Origin: Scylla paramamosain
Taxonomy: Eukaryota > Arthropoda > Malacostraca > Decapoda > Portunidae
Assembly (NCBI RefSeq): GCF_035594125.1
Contig: NC_087197.1
Location: 8,788,110 to 8,852,109, forward strand
Reading direction: 5' to 3'
Length of the DNA: 64,000 nucleotides
In this document: positions 36,501 through 47,785 of the stretch, piece after piece
Layout of the letters: each line of letters begins with the position of its first letter
Position numbering within the stretch: position 1 is the stretch's first letter
The notes under the pieces: model-generated
What the model saw: only the letters and a program-made list of their open reading frames with translations
The model's database searches: none
What the model was told of the DNA's origin: nothing
Translations under genes and position numbers: made by a program

Positions 36501-39500
36501 AATCAACCAATATCATGAAATAAAATAATATTACCAAAAAGGTATTTTTTGTGTTTTGAGCGAAAATGGATGCAAATCTCTCTATATTGGAAAACAAAAG
36601 GACATTACGAGAAACGTTTATAATGCTTTTTACCTACAAAAAACGCGAAAATGGATATAAAAGCACTCTATATTGGGAAGCAAAAGGACATTTAGAGAAA
36701 AGTGTATAATGATTGTTTTATAGTTTCACAAGAACCAGAAGACAAAAAACGCAAGAACTCGTGTATATTGAGAAGTTTCTTAAATACCAAAATGCTAAAA
36801 CTCATGAATAACACTTTTAATTGAGAAACAGAACTACCTTACCAAATGAATGTATTTTGAGTGTCTTTCACATTCTCAGTTACGAAAATCCCAAATTACA
36901 TGCGAAACTAACTTTATGTGGGAAAAAAATAACATTATCAGAAAAGTGTCTTTTGAGTGTTTTTGAGCGTGATATGCGAAAAAGCACTAAAAAGCAGAAT
37001 AATCACATTATATAGGAATAAAACTAACTTTTACGAAGAACTTGCCTTTAAATGTTTTTAACTCCTTAAATACCAAAACGCTAAAACGCATGCAAAACAC
37101 CCTTTATGGAGAAACAGAATAACATTACCAAAAACGTGTATTTTGAGTGTTTTTGATCATGTTACCTATAAAAACGCTTAATACATGCAAAGAACCCTAT
37201 GTCTGTGAAATGAAAGGACATAAAAAAAAAATTTGCTTTTTTCTGGAATTATGTACCAAACCCAGAAGTGCATGCAAAGCCACCTATATGGGGAAATTAC
37301 ACGACTTTACCAGAAATCTGTCTTTTGAGTGTTTTTCAGCAATTTCAACAATATGACTAAAAACGTGTCTTTTCAGTGATTTACGAAGAAAAACGCTAAA
37401 ACGGATACAAACCAACCAATATGAAGAAATAGAATAACTTTACCAAAAGGATATATTTTGAGTGTTTTTCAACTTGTTACCTAGAAAAAATGCGAAAATG
37501 GATGGAAAGTACTCAATATTGGGAAACAAAAGAACATTACGAGAAACGTGTACAATGAGTGTTTTATGGTTTCATACGAACCACAAGGCAAAAAACGCAA
37601 AAAAACTAGATATTACCAAAAAAGTGTCTTTTGAATGTTTTTGAGCGTGATATGCAACAAAGCACTAAAAAGCAGAACAGTCATATTACATGGGAATAAA
37701 ACCAACTTTTACGAAGAACTTGCCTTTAAGGGTTTTTTTTTTAACTCCTTACATACCAAAACGCTAAAACGCATGCAAAAACACACTCTTATGGAGAAAC
37801 AGAGTAACATTACGAAAAACATGTATTTTGAGTGTTTTTGATCATGTTATTTATAAAAACGCTTAAATACATGCAAAGAACATTATGTTTGGGAATCGAA
37901 AGGACAGTACGAGAAATGTGTATTATGAGTGTTTTTAAGTTCCTTAAGTACTAAGAAAGCTAAAACCCACAAATAAAGCTCTTTATAGAGAAAAAAAATA
38001 AATTTTTTTTTTTTTTGTTATTCATCTTCATAGGTACTAACATGCAAAAATTCTGGCAATATTCTTTGGGAATCAAAAACAAAATTACTGAAAACGTGTT
38101 TTTTCGGTGTTTAACGTAGAAAAACGTTAAAACGGATGCAAACATACCAATATGAAGAAATAGAATAACATTACCAAAAAGGTATATTTTGAGTGTTTTT
38201 GAGCTTGTTACCTAGAAAAAACGCGAAAACGAATGCAAAGCACTCCCTATTGGGAAAGAAAAGGACATTACGAGAAACGTGCATAATGAGTGTCTTTTTA
38301 TATTCGGGCAAAAGAACTTGTGGTTCACAAGAACCACAAGGCAAAAAGCGCATAAAGTGTATATAAAGAAGTTTCTTAGACACCAAAATGCTGAAACTTA
38401 TGAATAACAATCTTAATTCAGAACCAGAACAACATTACCAAATGCGTGTATTTTGAGTGTTTTTTTCACATTCTTAGCAAAACCTCAAATAGCATGCGAA
38501 ACTAGCTTTATGAGGGAAAAAAATGACATTACCAGAAGTGTCTTTTGAGTGTTTTTGAGCGTGTTAGGCAATAAAGCACTAAAAAGCAGGGTAATCATGT
38601 TACATTTGAATAAAACCAACTTTTACAAAGAACTTGCCTTGTGTTTTTCAGCTCCTTACATACCAAATCGCTAAAACGCATGCAAAACACTCCTTTATGG
38701 AGAAGCAGAAAAACTTTACGAAAAACAAGTGTTTTTGAGTGTTTTTTATCATGTTACCTATAAAAACGCTTAAATACATGCAAAGATCCCTATATTTGGG
38801 AAACGAAAGGACATTACGAGAAATGTGTATTATGAATGTTTTGAAGTTGCTTAAGTACCAAAACGTTAAAACCTACAAATAACACTTTTTATAGAGAAAA
38901 AAATTAAATAAATAAAAAAATAGCATTTTTATTTTTTTGTTATTCATTTTAATAGGTACCAAGATGCCAATATTCTGCCAAAATTTAGGGAAATTATGTC
39001 GAAAAAAGAACATTATCGAAAAAGTTAATTTTACCTTTTTTTTGGAGTTATGTACCAAACCATAAAGTGTATGCAAAGCCAACTATTTGGGAAAATTTAA
39101 CGTCTTTACAAGAAACCTGTCTTTTGAGTGTTTTTTACGCATGTTAGACACCAAAACGATAGATAATATTAAAGTCACTCTATATGGAAATCCAAAACAA
39201 AATTAATGAAAACGTGTCTTTTAAAAGATTTACGTAGAAAAACGCTAAAACGGATGCAAACCAACCAATATGAAAAAAATAGAATAATATTACCAGAAAA
39301 GTATATTTTGTGTGTGTTTGAGCTTCTTACATAAAAAAAAAAACCCAAAAATGGATGAAAAGCACTGTATATTAGGAAAAAAAAGGACATAACGAGAAAC
39401 GTGTATAATGAGTGTTTTATAGTTTCACCAGAATCACAAGCCAAACAACGCAAAAATTCGTCTGTGTAGAGAAGTTTCTAAGATACCAAAATGCTGAAAC

Positions 39501-39748
39501 ACTCTTAATCAAGAAACAGAACAACCTTACTAAATACGTGTATTTTGAGTTTTTTTTACATTCTTAGTTAGCAAAACCATAAATTCCATGCGAAACTAAC
39601 TTTATGTGGGAAAAAAATGACATTACCAGAAAAGTGTCTTTGAGTGTTTTTGAGCGTGTTAGGCAATAAAGCACTAAAAAGCAGGGCAATCACATTACAT
39701 GGGAATAAAACCAACTTTTACGAAGAACTTGCCTTTTAGTGTTTTTGA
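33580..39748 (-). repeat. Satellite block 4, minus orientation
   Basis: Reverse-complement units continue from the transposon edge to the flip at 39748 (...GTTTTTGACA then CGCATTTAG). The region is more scrambled than the other blocks. Partial monomers are duplicated near 33830-33900 and 36560-36690, and a shortened unit lies near 37220-37620. The part right of about 38345 is the outer left arm of palindrome II. No gene is supported. Confidence 0.88.
38317..38340. repeat. Perfect 10-bp hairpin in variant monomer D
   Basis: The arms and loop are the same as at 22228-22251. The mirrored position in palindrome II would fall just beyond the right edge of the window. Confidence 0.85.
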
Positions 39749-42700
39749 CACGCATTTAGTAAGGTTGTTCTGTTTCTTAATTAAGAGTGTTATTCATGAG
39801 TTTCAGCATTTTAGTATTTAGGAAGCTTCTCCATATACACGAGTTTTTGCGTTTTTTGCCTTGTGGTTTTTTTGAACTATAAAACACTTATTATACACTT
39901 TTCTTGCAATGTCCTTTTCTTTCCCAATATAGAGTGTTTTGCATAAATTTTCGCGTTTTTTGTAGGTAAAAAAGTAGCTCAAAAACACTCAAAATATACC
40001 TTTTTTTTAACGTTTTTCTATTTCTTGATATTAGTTGGTTTCCATCCGTTTTAACGTGTTTCTACATAAAACACTGATAAGACACGTTTTCAGTAACTTT
40101 GTTTTGGATTCCCATATAGAGTGAGTTCCTTATTATTTATCGTTTTTGTGCCCAACATGCTAAAAAACACTAAAAACACAGATTTCTGGTAAGGTCGTTT
40201 AATTTTGCATGCACTTTAGGGTTTGGTATATAACAGTCCGAAAAAAAAGCTGAAATTAACTTTTTTTGATAATATTCTTTTATCACATAATTGCCCTGAA
40301 TTTTCCCAGAATTTTGGCATCTCTGGCATTCCATTTCTGGAATTTTGGCATTTGGCACCTTTGAAGATGAATAACAAAAAAAAAATATTTATTTTATTTT
40401 TTTATTTATTTATTTTATTTTATTTATTTTTTTAATAAACAGTGTTATTTGTGTGTTTTAGCTTTTTTGGTACTTAAGGAACTAAAAAAAAACACTCATA
40501 ATACACGCTTCTCGTAATGTCCTTTTGGTTCCCAAACATAATGTTCTTTGCATGTACTTAAGCGTTTTTAAAGATAACATGATCAAAACCACTAGAAATA
40601 CATGTTTTTGGTATATGTTATTCTGTTTCTCTATAAAGTTTGTTTTCCATGCGTTTTAGGGGTTTGGTATATAAGGGGTTAAAAAATTCATCGTAAAAGT
40701 TGGTTTTGTTCCCATGTAATATGATCGTTCTTATTTTTAGTGCTTTGTTCCATATCACGCTGAAAAACACTCAAAAGACACTTTTCTGGTAATATCATTT
40801 TTTTTTCCCACATGAAGCTAGTTTCGCATGTAATTTGGCATTTTCGTAACTAACGATGGGAAAAACACTGAAAATACACAATTTGGTAAGGTAGTTCTGT
40901 TTATCTATTAAAAGTGTTATTCATGTATTGATTCATTTTGGTATGTAAGAAATTTCCCTATATACACGAGTTTTTGCGTTTATTGCCTTGTGGTTCTTTT
41001 AAAACCATAAAACACTCATTATACACGTTTCTCGTAATGTCCTTTTGTTTCCTAATATAGAGTGCTTTACATCCATTTTTGCATTTTTTGTAGGTAACAA
41101 GCTCAAAAACACTCAAAATATATCTTTTTGGTAATGTCATTCTATTTCTTCATATAGGATGGTTTGTATCCGCTTTAGCGTTTTTCTACGTAAAACACTG
41201 AAAAGACACGTTTACAGTAATTTTCTTTTGGATTCATATATTGACTGACTTCCAAATGATTTATCGTTTTGGTGCCTAACATGCTGAAAAACAATGAAAA
41301 GAGAGGTTTCTGGTAAAGTCGTTTAACTTTCCTATATAGGTGGCTTTGCATGCTGTTTAGGGTTTGGTACATAACAATCCGAAAAAAAAGCTATAATTAA
41401 CTTATATGATAATGTTCTTTTTTCCACATAAATTCCCTTAATTTTGGCAGAATTTTGGCATCACGGTACCTATGAAGATGAATAACAAAAAAAAATCCCA
41501 TTTTATTATTTTTTTATTCATTATATATATATTTTTTTTTCTAAAGAAAGTTATTTGTGGGTTTTAGCTTTTTGGTACTGAAGGAACTTAAAAATCACCT
41601 ATAATACACGTTTCTCGTGATGTTCTTTCTTATCCCAAACATAAGGTTCTTTGCATGTATTTAAGCGTTTTTATAGATAACATGATCAAAAACACTCAAA
41701 TGTAATGTAATTCTGTTTCTCCATTAAATGTATTTTGCATGAGTTTTAGCGTTTTGGTACGTAAGGAGCTCAAAAACACTTAAAGGAAAGTTTTTTGGTA
41801 AAATTTGGTTGTATTCCCATGTAATGTGATTGCCCTGGCTTTTAATGGTTTATTCCGTCCAAAACCTGAAAAGACATACAAAGCGTCCCATATGAGGAAA
41901 TTAAAGACCTTACCAGAAATCTGTCTTTTGAGTGTTTTTCAGCATGTTAGGCACCAAAACGATAAATAATAAGGAACTCACTCTATGTGGGAATCTAAAA
42001 GAAAATTAGTGAAAACGTGTCTTTTTCAGTGTTTTACGTAGAAACACGCTAAAACTGATACAAACCAACCAATATCAAGAAGCACAAAAACATTACCAAA
42101 AATGTATATTTTGAGTGTTTTTGAGCTTGTTACCTACAAAAAAAACGGAAAAATGGATACAAAGCACTCTATATTGGGATACAAAGGGACATTGCGAGAA
42201 AAGTGTATAATAAATGTTTTATAGTTCAAAAAAACCACAAGGCAAAAAACGCAAAAACTCGTGTATATGCTGAAACTCATGAATAACACTCTTAATTGAG
42301 AAACAGAGCAACTTTACTAAATGCTTGTCAAAAACACTAAAAGGCAAGTTCTTCGTAAAAGTTGGTTTTATTCCCACGTAATGTGATTGCCCTGCTTTTT
42401 AGTGTTTTATTGCCTAACACGCTTAAAAACACTCAAAGACACTTTCCTGCTAATGTCATTTTTTTCCCACATAAAGCTAGTTTCGCATGGAATTTGGGGT
42501 TTTGGTAACTAAGAATGTAAAAAAAACACTTAAAATACACGCATTTAGTAAGGTTGTTCTGTTTCTTGATTACGAGTGTTATTCATGAGTTTCTGTATTT
42601 TGGTATTTTAGAAACTTCTCCATATAGTCGAGTTTTTGCGTTGTTTGCCTTGTGAATCTGGTGAAACTACAAAACACTCATTATACACGTTTCTCGTTAT

Positions 42701-43202
42701 GTCCTTTTTTTTTCCTTATATAGAGTGCTTTGCATATATTTTCGCGTTTTTTTTTATGTAACAAGCTCAAGAAAACAAAATATATTTTTTGGTAATGTTA
42801 TTGTATTTCTTCATATTGGTTGGTTTGCATCCGTTTTAGCGTTTTTCTACGTATATCTTTTAAAAGACACGTTTCCAGTAATTTTGTTTTGGATTTCCAT
42901 ATAGAGTGAGTTTCATATTATTTATCGTTTTGGTGCCTAACACGCTTTTTGGTGCCTTTTGCCTCCCAATATAGAGTGCTTTCCATCCATTTTCGCGTTT
43001 TTTGTAGGTAACAATTTCAAAAACACTCAAAATATACATTTTTGGTAATGTCTATTTCTTTATTTTGGTTGGTTTCCAACCGTCTTAGCGTTTTCTACGT
43101 AAAACACCAAAAAGACACGTTTTCAGTAATTTTGTTTTGGATTCCCATATAGACTGACTTCCTTGGGTTTTATCGTGTTGGTTCCTAACATGCTGAAAAA
43201 CC
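39749..43202 (+). repeat. Satellite block 5a, plus orientation
   Basis: Regular + units run from the flip at 39749 to the R2-like insertion, with one inverted module (41877-42328). A variant of monomer I at 40319-40360 contains a partial second copy of TTCTGGAATTTTGGCAT. No gene is supported. Confidence 0.9.
41877..42328 (-). repeat. Inverted satellite module 6
   Basis: It has the same position and junctions as modules 2 and 4 (AAGACATACAAAGCGTCCC on the left, ...AATGCTTG then TCAAAAACAC on the right). Its mirror partner in palindrome II is 60029-60485. Confidence 0.83.
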
Positions 43203-43281
43203 GGGAGTAACTATGACTCTCTGAGGTCCCGGGATGGTGTCATGCCGTGACTCCCCGAGTGACGTGAAAAACCTCTTTGAG
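43203..43281 (+). ncRNA. Candidate HDV-like self-cleaving ribozyme (R2 type)
   Basis: The 5' end can be laid out in HDV-like order. P1 pairs GGGAGT (43203-43208) with ACTCCC (43250-43255). P2 pairs CTC and GAGGT (43217-43219 and 43223-43227) with ACCTC and GAG (43271-43275 and 43279-43281). A possible P3 pairs CGG (43230-43232) with CCG (43245-43247). P4 is not convincing: only a 2-bp stem near 43256-43264 is visible. R2 elements of many animals are known to carry such ribozymes, some cleaving inside upstream 28S sequence. The fold here is by eye only. Confidence 0.5.
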
Positions 43282-43996
43282 ACTTAGTTACAGGGGAAGC
43301 CTGCCTCCTAGTGGCGCCCGCTGGAAACGTAGGCACAAGCCCGAGGGATTGGGCCTACGGCTAAAGTGCTTACCCCGCGAGATGAATGTGGGGCGGGGAG
43401 TTGGACAAATATTCCATCCTCCCTTCTCAATAAATGTTCATAGAGTAATGGGGCTCCGCCAGGCTTCGGAGCCCAGAACAGTTTCACTGGTCCGGAGTCC
43501 TTTCTGCTCCTTCGAGTTCTCTACCTCGTTGGGTGGTGGGCCGTCAGGGTGATTTGCCGAGTCGGTGGGCTAAACCCACTAACCCTCGACAGCGGTAGTC
43601 ACTCTGGCGTTTCCGGGATGACGGCCCGCTGGTTTGGGGGGTAGCGCTCTTCCTGCCCCCAAGGGCCAGCGGGTTCATGGCTTTGAAATGGGGTACACGG
43701 GGCGGATGCGGTCCCAGTCCCCCTCGGGTCTGAGGGGCGTGCATAGAGCCTCCGTGCACGTCCTCTCAGACCCAGAGCGTCCTAGCAGAGCTCGTAGTCT
43801 GCGAACGGTTTGTCATGCTGCGGTGGGCCTAGTAGCTCAGGTAGCCAACCGTCTGGCTGAGGGTGGCGTCCTCAGAACCGGAATCCTGTCGGGGGCGACC
43901 TCGGCAGGTAGGTTTCGCATCGCCTGTGCCGTTGAAGACGGTAGGCGTGAGTAGTGCTGGCTTTAGCCCGCTACCCTATCGTCCCCTCCAAAGGGG

Positions 43997-44058
43997 TAAT
44001 TCTTGCCGCCGGTGCCGGCTGCTTGGTAAACAAGCGCCGGTGAACGGCGGCAGAATTA
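43997..44058 (+). other. Strong stem-loop at the 3' end of the R2-like insertion
   Basis: The outer stem pairs TAATTCT and GCCGCC (43997-44010, one bulged T) with GGCGGC and AGAATTA (44046-44058). The inner stem pairs CCGGC-T-GCTTG (44015-44025) with CAAGC-GCCGG (44031-44040) around the loop GTAAA. It resembles the structured 3' ends that R2-type reverse transcriptases recognise, but it could also act as a terminator-like or purely structural element. Confidence 0.7.
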
Positions 44059-46184
44059 AGTATGACGTTTAATTTCCCCATATAGGTGGCTTTGAATGCA
44101 ATTTAGGGGTTTGATACGTAAGTCCAAAAAAAAAAGCTAAATGTAACTTTTTTGATAATGTTCTTTTTTTATATAATTTCCTGAACTTTGCCCGAATTTT
44201 GGCACCTCCTTACCTGTGAAGATGAATAAGAATGAAAAAAAAATATCGTATTTTTTTATTTATTTCTTTATTTTTTTTCTCAATAAAGAGTGTAATTTGT
44301 GGCTTTTAGCTTTTTCGTACTTAATGAACTTAAAAACACTCATAATACACGTTTCTCGTAATGCCCTTTTGTTTCCCAAAAATAGGGTTCTTTGCATGTA
44401 TTTAAGCGTTTTTATTGGTAACATAATCAAAAACACTCAAAATACATGTTTTTGGTAATGTTATTCTGTTTCACCATCAAGTGTATTTTGCATGCATTTT
44501 AGTGTTTTGGTATATTAAGGAGCTTAAATACACTTAAAGGCAAGTTCTTGTTAAAAATTAGTTTTATTTCAATGTAATGTGATTGCCCTGCTTTTTAGTG
44601 CTTTATTGCCTAAAACGCTCAAAAACACTTGAAAGACATTTTTCTGGTAATGTCATTTTTTCCCACATAAAGCTGGTTTCGCTTGCAATTTGGGGTTTTG
44701 GCAACTAAGGATGTGAAAAGCACTTAAAATACACGCTTTTAGTAAGATTGTTCTGTTTCTCAATTGAAAGTGTTGTTCCAGAGTTTCAGCATTTTGGAAT
44801 GTAAGAAACTTCACTATATACACGAGTTTTTGCGTTTTTTGCCTTGTAGTTCTTGTGAAATTATAAAACACACATTATACACGTTTCTCGTAATATCCTT
44901 TTGCTTCCCAATATAGAGAGCTTTCCATCTATTTTCGCGTTTTTTGTAGGTAACAATTTCAAAAACACTCAAAATATACCTTTTTGGTAATGTTATTATA
45001 TTCCTTCATATTGGTTGGTTTGCATCCGTTTTAGCGTTTTTCTACGTAAAACACCGAAAAGACACGTTTTTAGTAATATTGTTTTGGATTCCCATATAGA
45101 TTGACTTCCATATTATTTATCGTGTTGGTTCCTAAGATGCTGTAAAACACTCATAAGACCGTTTTCTGGCAAAAACGTTTAATTTCCCCATATAGGTGGC
45201 TTTGCATGCACTTTAGGGGTTTGGTACATAATAGTCCGAAAAAAAAGCTAAATTTAACTTTTTTGATAATGTTCTTATTTCACATAATTTCCTGAATTTT
45301 GCCCGATTTTAGTATCTCGGTACCAGTGAAGATGAATAAGAAAGAAAAAAAATATTGTATTTTTTTTTTATTTATTTATTGTTTCTCAATAAAGAGTGTT
45401 ATTTGTGGCTTAAAGCTTTTTGGTAATTAATGAAGTTAAAAACACTCATAATACACGTTTCTCGTAATCTCCTTTCGTTTCCCAAAAATAGTGTTCTTTG
45501 CATGTATTTAAACGTTTTCATTGGTAACATAATCAAATGCACTCAAAATATATGTTTTTGGTAATATTATTCTGTTTCACCATAAAGAGTGTTTTGCAGG
45601 CGTTTTAATGTTTTGGTATATAAGGAGCTCAAAAACACTTAAATGTAAGTTCTTGGTAAAAATTCGTTTTCCTCCAATGTAATGTGATTGCCCTCCTTTT
45701 TAGTGCTTTATTGCCTATCACGCTCAAAAACACTTAAAAGACATTTTTCTGGTAAAGTCATTTTTTTCCCCACAATTCTATTTTCCCATGCAATTTGGGG
45801 TTTTGGTAACTTAGAATGTGAAAAGCACTCAAAATACACGCATTTATTAAGGTTGATCTGTTTCTCAATTAGGAGTGTTATACATAAGTTTTAGCATTTT
45901 TGTATCTAGGAAACCTCTCCATATACACGAGATTTTGCGTTTTTTGCCTTGTGGTTCTTTTGAACTATAAAACAATCATTATGCACTTTTCTTGCAATGT
46001 ACTTTTGTTTACCAGTATAGAGTGCTTTGCATCAATTTTTGCGTTTTTTGTAGGTAATAAGCTCAAAAACACTCAAAATATACCTTTTTAGTAACGTTTT
46101 TCTATTCCTTGATATTGGTTGCTTTCCATCCGTTTTAGTGTTTTTCTACGTAAAACACTGAGAAGACACGTTTTCAGTAACTTT

Positions 46185-46220
46185 GGATTCCCATATATAT
46201 ATATATGGATTCCCATATAG
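46185..46220 (+). repeat. Local 22-bp duplication around a TATATA run
   Basis: GGATTCCCATAT occurs at 46185 and again at 46207, separated by a TA run, within monomer G. The reverse complement of the same oddity is at 54565-54600, which makes it a clean marker for palindrome II. Confidence 0.9.
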
Positions 46221-47785
46221 AGGTGAGTTCCTTATTATTTATCGTTTTGGTGTTTAACATGCTAAAAACACTCAAAACACAGATTTCTGGTAAGGTCGTT
46301 AAATTTCTTTATATAGGAGGCTTTGCATGCACTTTAGGGTTTGGTACATAACTGTTTGAAAAAAAAAGCTGAAATTAACTAATTTCATAATATTCTTTTA
46401 ATATACGATTGCCCGGAATTTTCCAAGAATTTGGGCATCTCGGTACTATGAAGATGAATAACAAAAAAAAAAAAAAAAAATTCCTATTTTTTATGTATTT
46501 TTTTTTTATTTTCTAAATAAAGAAAGTTATTTGTGGGTATTAGCTTTTTGGTACTGAAGGAACTTAAAAAACACTCATAATACACGTTTCTCGGAAAGTC
46601 CTTTTGTTTCCAAAACATAATGTTCTTTGCATGTATTTAAACGTTTTTATAGATAACATGATCAAAAAACGCTCAAAATATATGTTTTTGGTAATGTTTT
46701 TCTGTTTCTCCATAAAGTTTGTTTTGCATGCGTTTTAGCGGTTTGTTATATAAAGAGCTCAAAAACACTTAAAGGCAAGTTTTTTGGTATAAATTGGTGT
46801 TATTCCAATGTAATATGATTGCCCTCCTTTTTAGAGCTTTAGTGCCTATCACGCTCAAAAACACTCAAAAGGCACTTTTTTGGTAATGTCATTTTTTCCC
46901 ACATAAAGTTAGTTTTGCATGCAATTTTTGGTTTTCGTAACTAAGAATGTGAAAAGCACTAAAAATACATGCATTTGGTAAGGTTGTTCTGTATTCTTAA
47001 TTAACAGTGTTATTTCTGAGTTTCAGCATTTTGGTATCTAAGAAACTTCTCCATATACATCGAGTTTTGCGATTTTTGCCTTGTGGCTGTTGTGAAACTA
47101 TAAAACACTCATTATACACGTTTCTCGTAATGTCCTTTTGTATCCCAATATAGAGTGCTTTCCATCCATTTTCGCGTTTTTTGAAGAAAAAAGCTCAAAA
47201 ACACTCAAAATATACCTTTTTGGTAATGTTATTCTATTTCTCCATATTCGTTGGTTTGCATCCGATTTAGCGTTTATCTACGTAAAACACTGAAAAGATA
47301 CTTTTTCAGTAATTTTGTGATGGATTCCCACATTTAGTGACTTCCATATTATTTATCGTTTTGGTGCCTAACATGCTGAAAAAAAAACACAAAAGACATG
47401 TTTCTGGTAAGGTCGTTTAATTTTCCCCATATAGGTGGCTTTGCATGCACTTTAGGGTTTGGTACATAACAGTCCGAAAAAAAGCTAAAATTAACTCTTT
47501 TTCATAATGTTCTTTTTTCACACAATTACCCTGAATTTTGGGCAGAATTTTAGCATCTCGGTACCTATGAAGATGAATAAAAAAAAATCCTATTTTTCTA
47601 TTTATTTATTTTTTTTTCTCTATAAATAGTGTTATTTGTGGGTTTTAGCTTTTTGGTACTTAAAGAACTTAAAAACACTCATAATACACGTTTCTCGAAA
47701 TGTCCTTTCGTTTCCCAAACATAAGATTCTTTGCATGTATTTAAGCGTTTTTATAGGTAACATGATCAAAAACACTCAAAATACA

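Larger units (their letters stand above)
43203..44063 (+). mobile_element. GC-rich R2-like retrotransposon-derived insertion carrying 28S rDNA sequence at its 5' end
   Basis: An 861-bp GC-rich segment interrupts the satellite and replaces about 25-30 bp of the host monomer. Its first 20 bases (43203-43222, GGGAGTAACTATGACTCTCT) equal the conserved 28S rRNA stretch just upstream of the R2 insertion site. This is what an R2-type RNA would carry if released by a self-cleaving ribozyme within 28S sequence. The rest has no reverse-transcriptase, zinc-finger or endonuclease motif in any frame, so it looks like an untranslated region or a short internally deleted derivative. A strong terminal stem-loop closes the 3' end (43997-44058). 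There is no poly(A). The mirrored satellite site in the other palindrome arm (near 56715) is empty, so the insertion came after the palindrome formed. An unrelated GC-rich insertion that captured 28S sequence is the alternative. Confidence 0.72.
38345..46870 (+). repeat. Palindrome II, left arm
   Basis: Rare variants here reappear reverse-complemented to the right. Pairs are 38430 with 63920, 39090 with 63245, 40340 with 62005 (the duplicated TTCTGGAATTTTGGCAT marker), 46195 with 54590 (the TATATA duplication) and 46750 with 54030. Inside 43203-44063 the coordinate sum is about 100780, and outside it rises because the left arm has gained the R2-like insertion. The arm orientation is minus left of 39748 and + to its right, which is itself mirrored at 62590. 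Confidence 0.8.

Noticed and set aside
43203..43222. A true 28S rRNA gene fragment or rDNA unit
   Set aside because: Only 20 bases match at the 5' end, and the sequence then departs from 28S. It is better explained as the leader of an R2-type RNA.
43800..43850. Possible match of GGTAGCCAA (near 43839) to the 28S sequence downstream of the R2 site
   Set aside because: Only nine bases agree and the flanking bases do not. Chance in GC-rich DNA is sufficient.
43277..44072. Open frames in the GC-rich insertion (43277-43552, 43634-43954, 43863-44072, 43544-43759)
   Set aside because: GC-rich DNA gives long chance frames. No reverse transcriptase, zinc-finger, endonuclease or other domain is visible.
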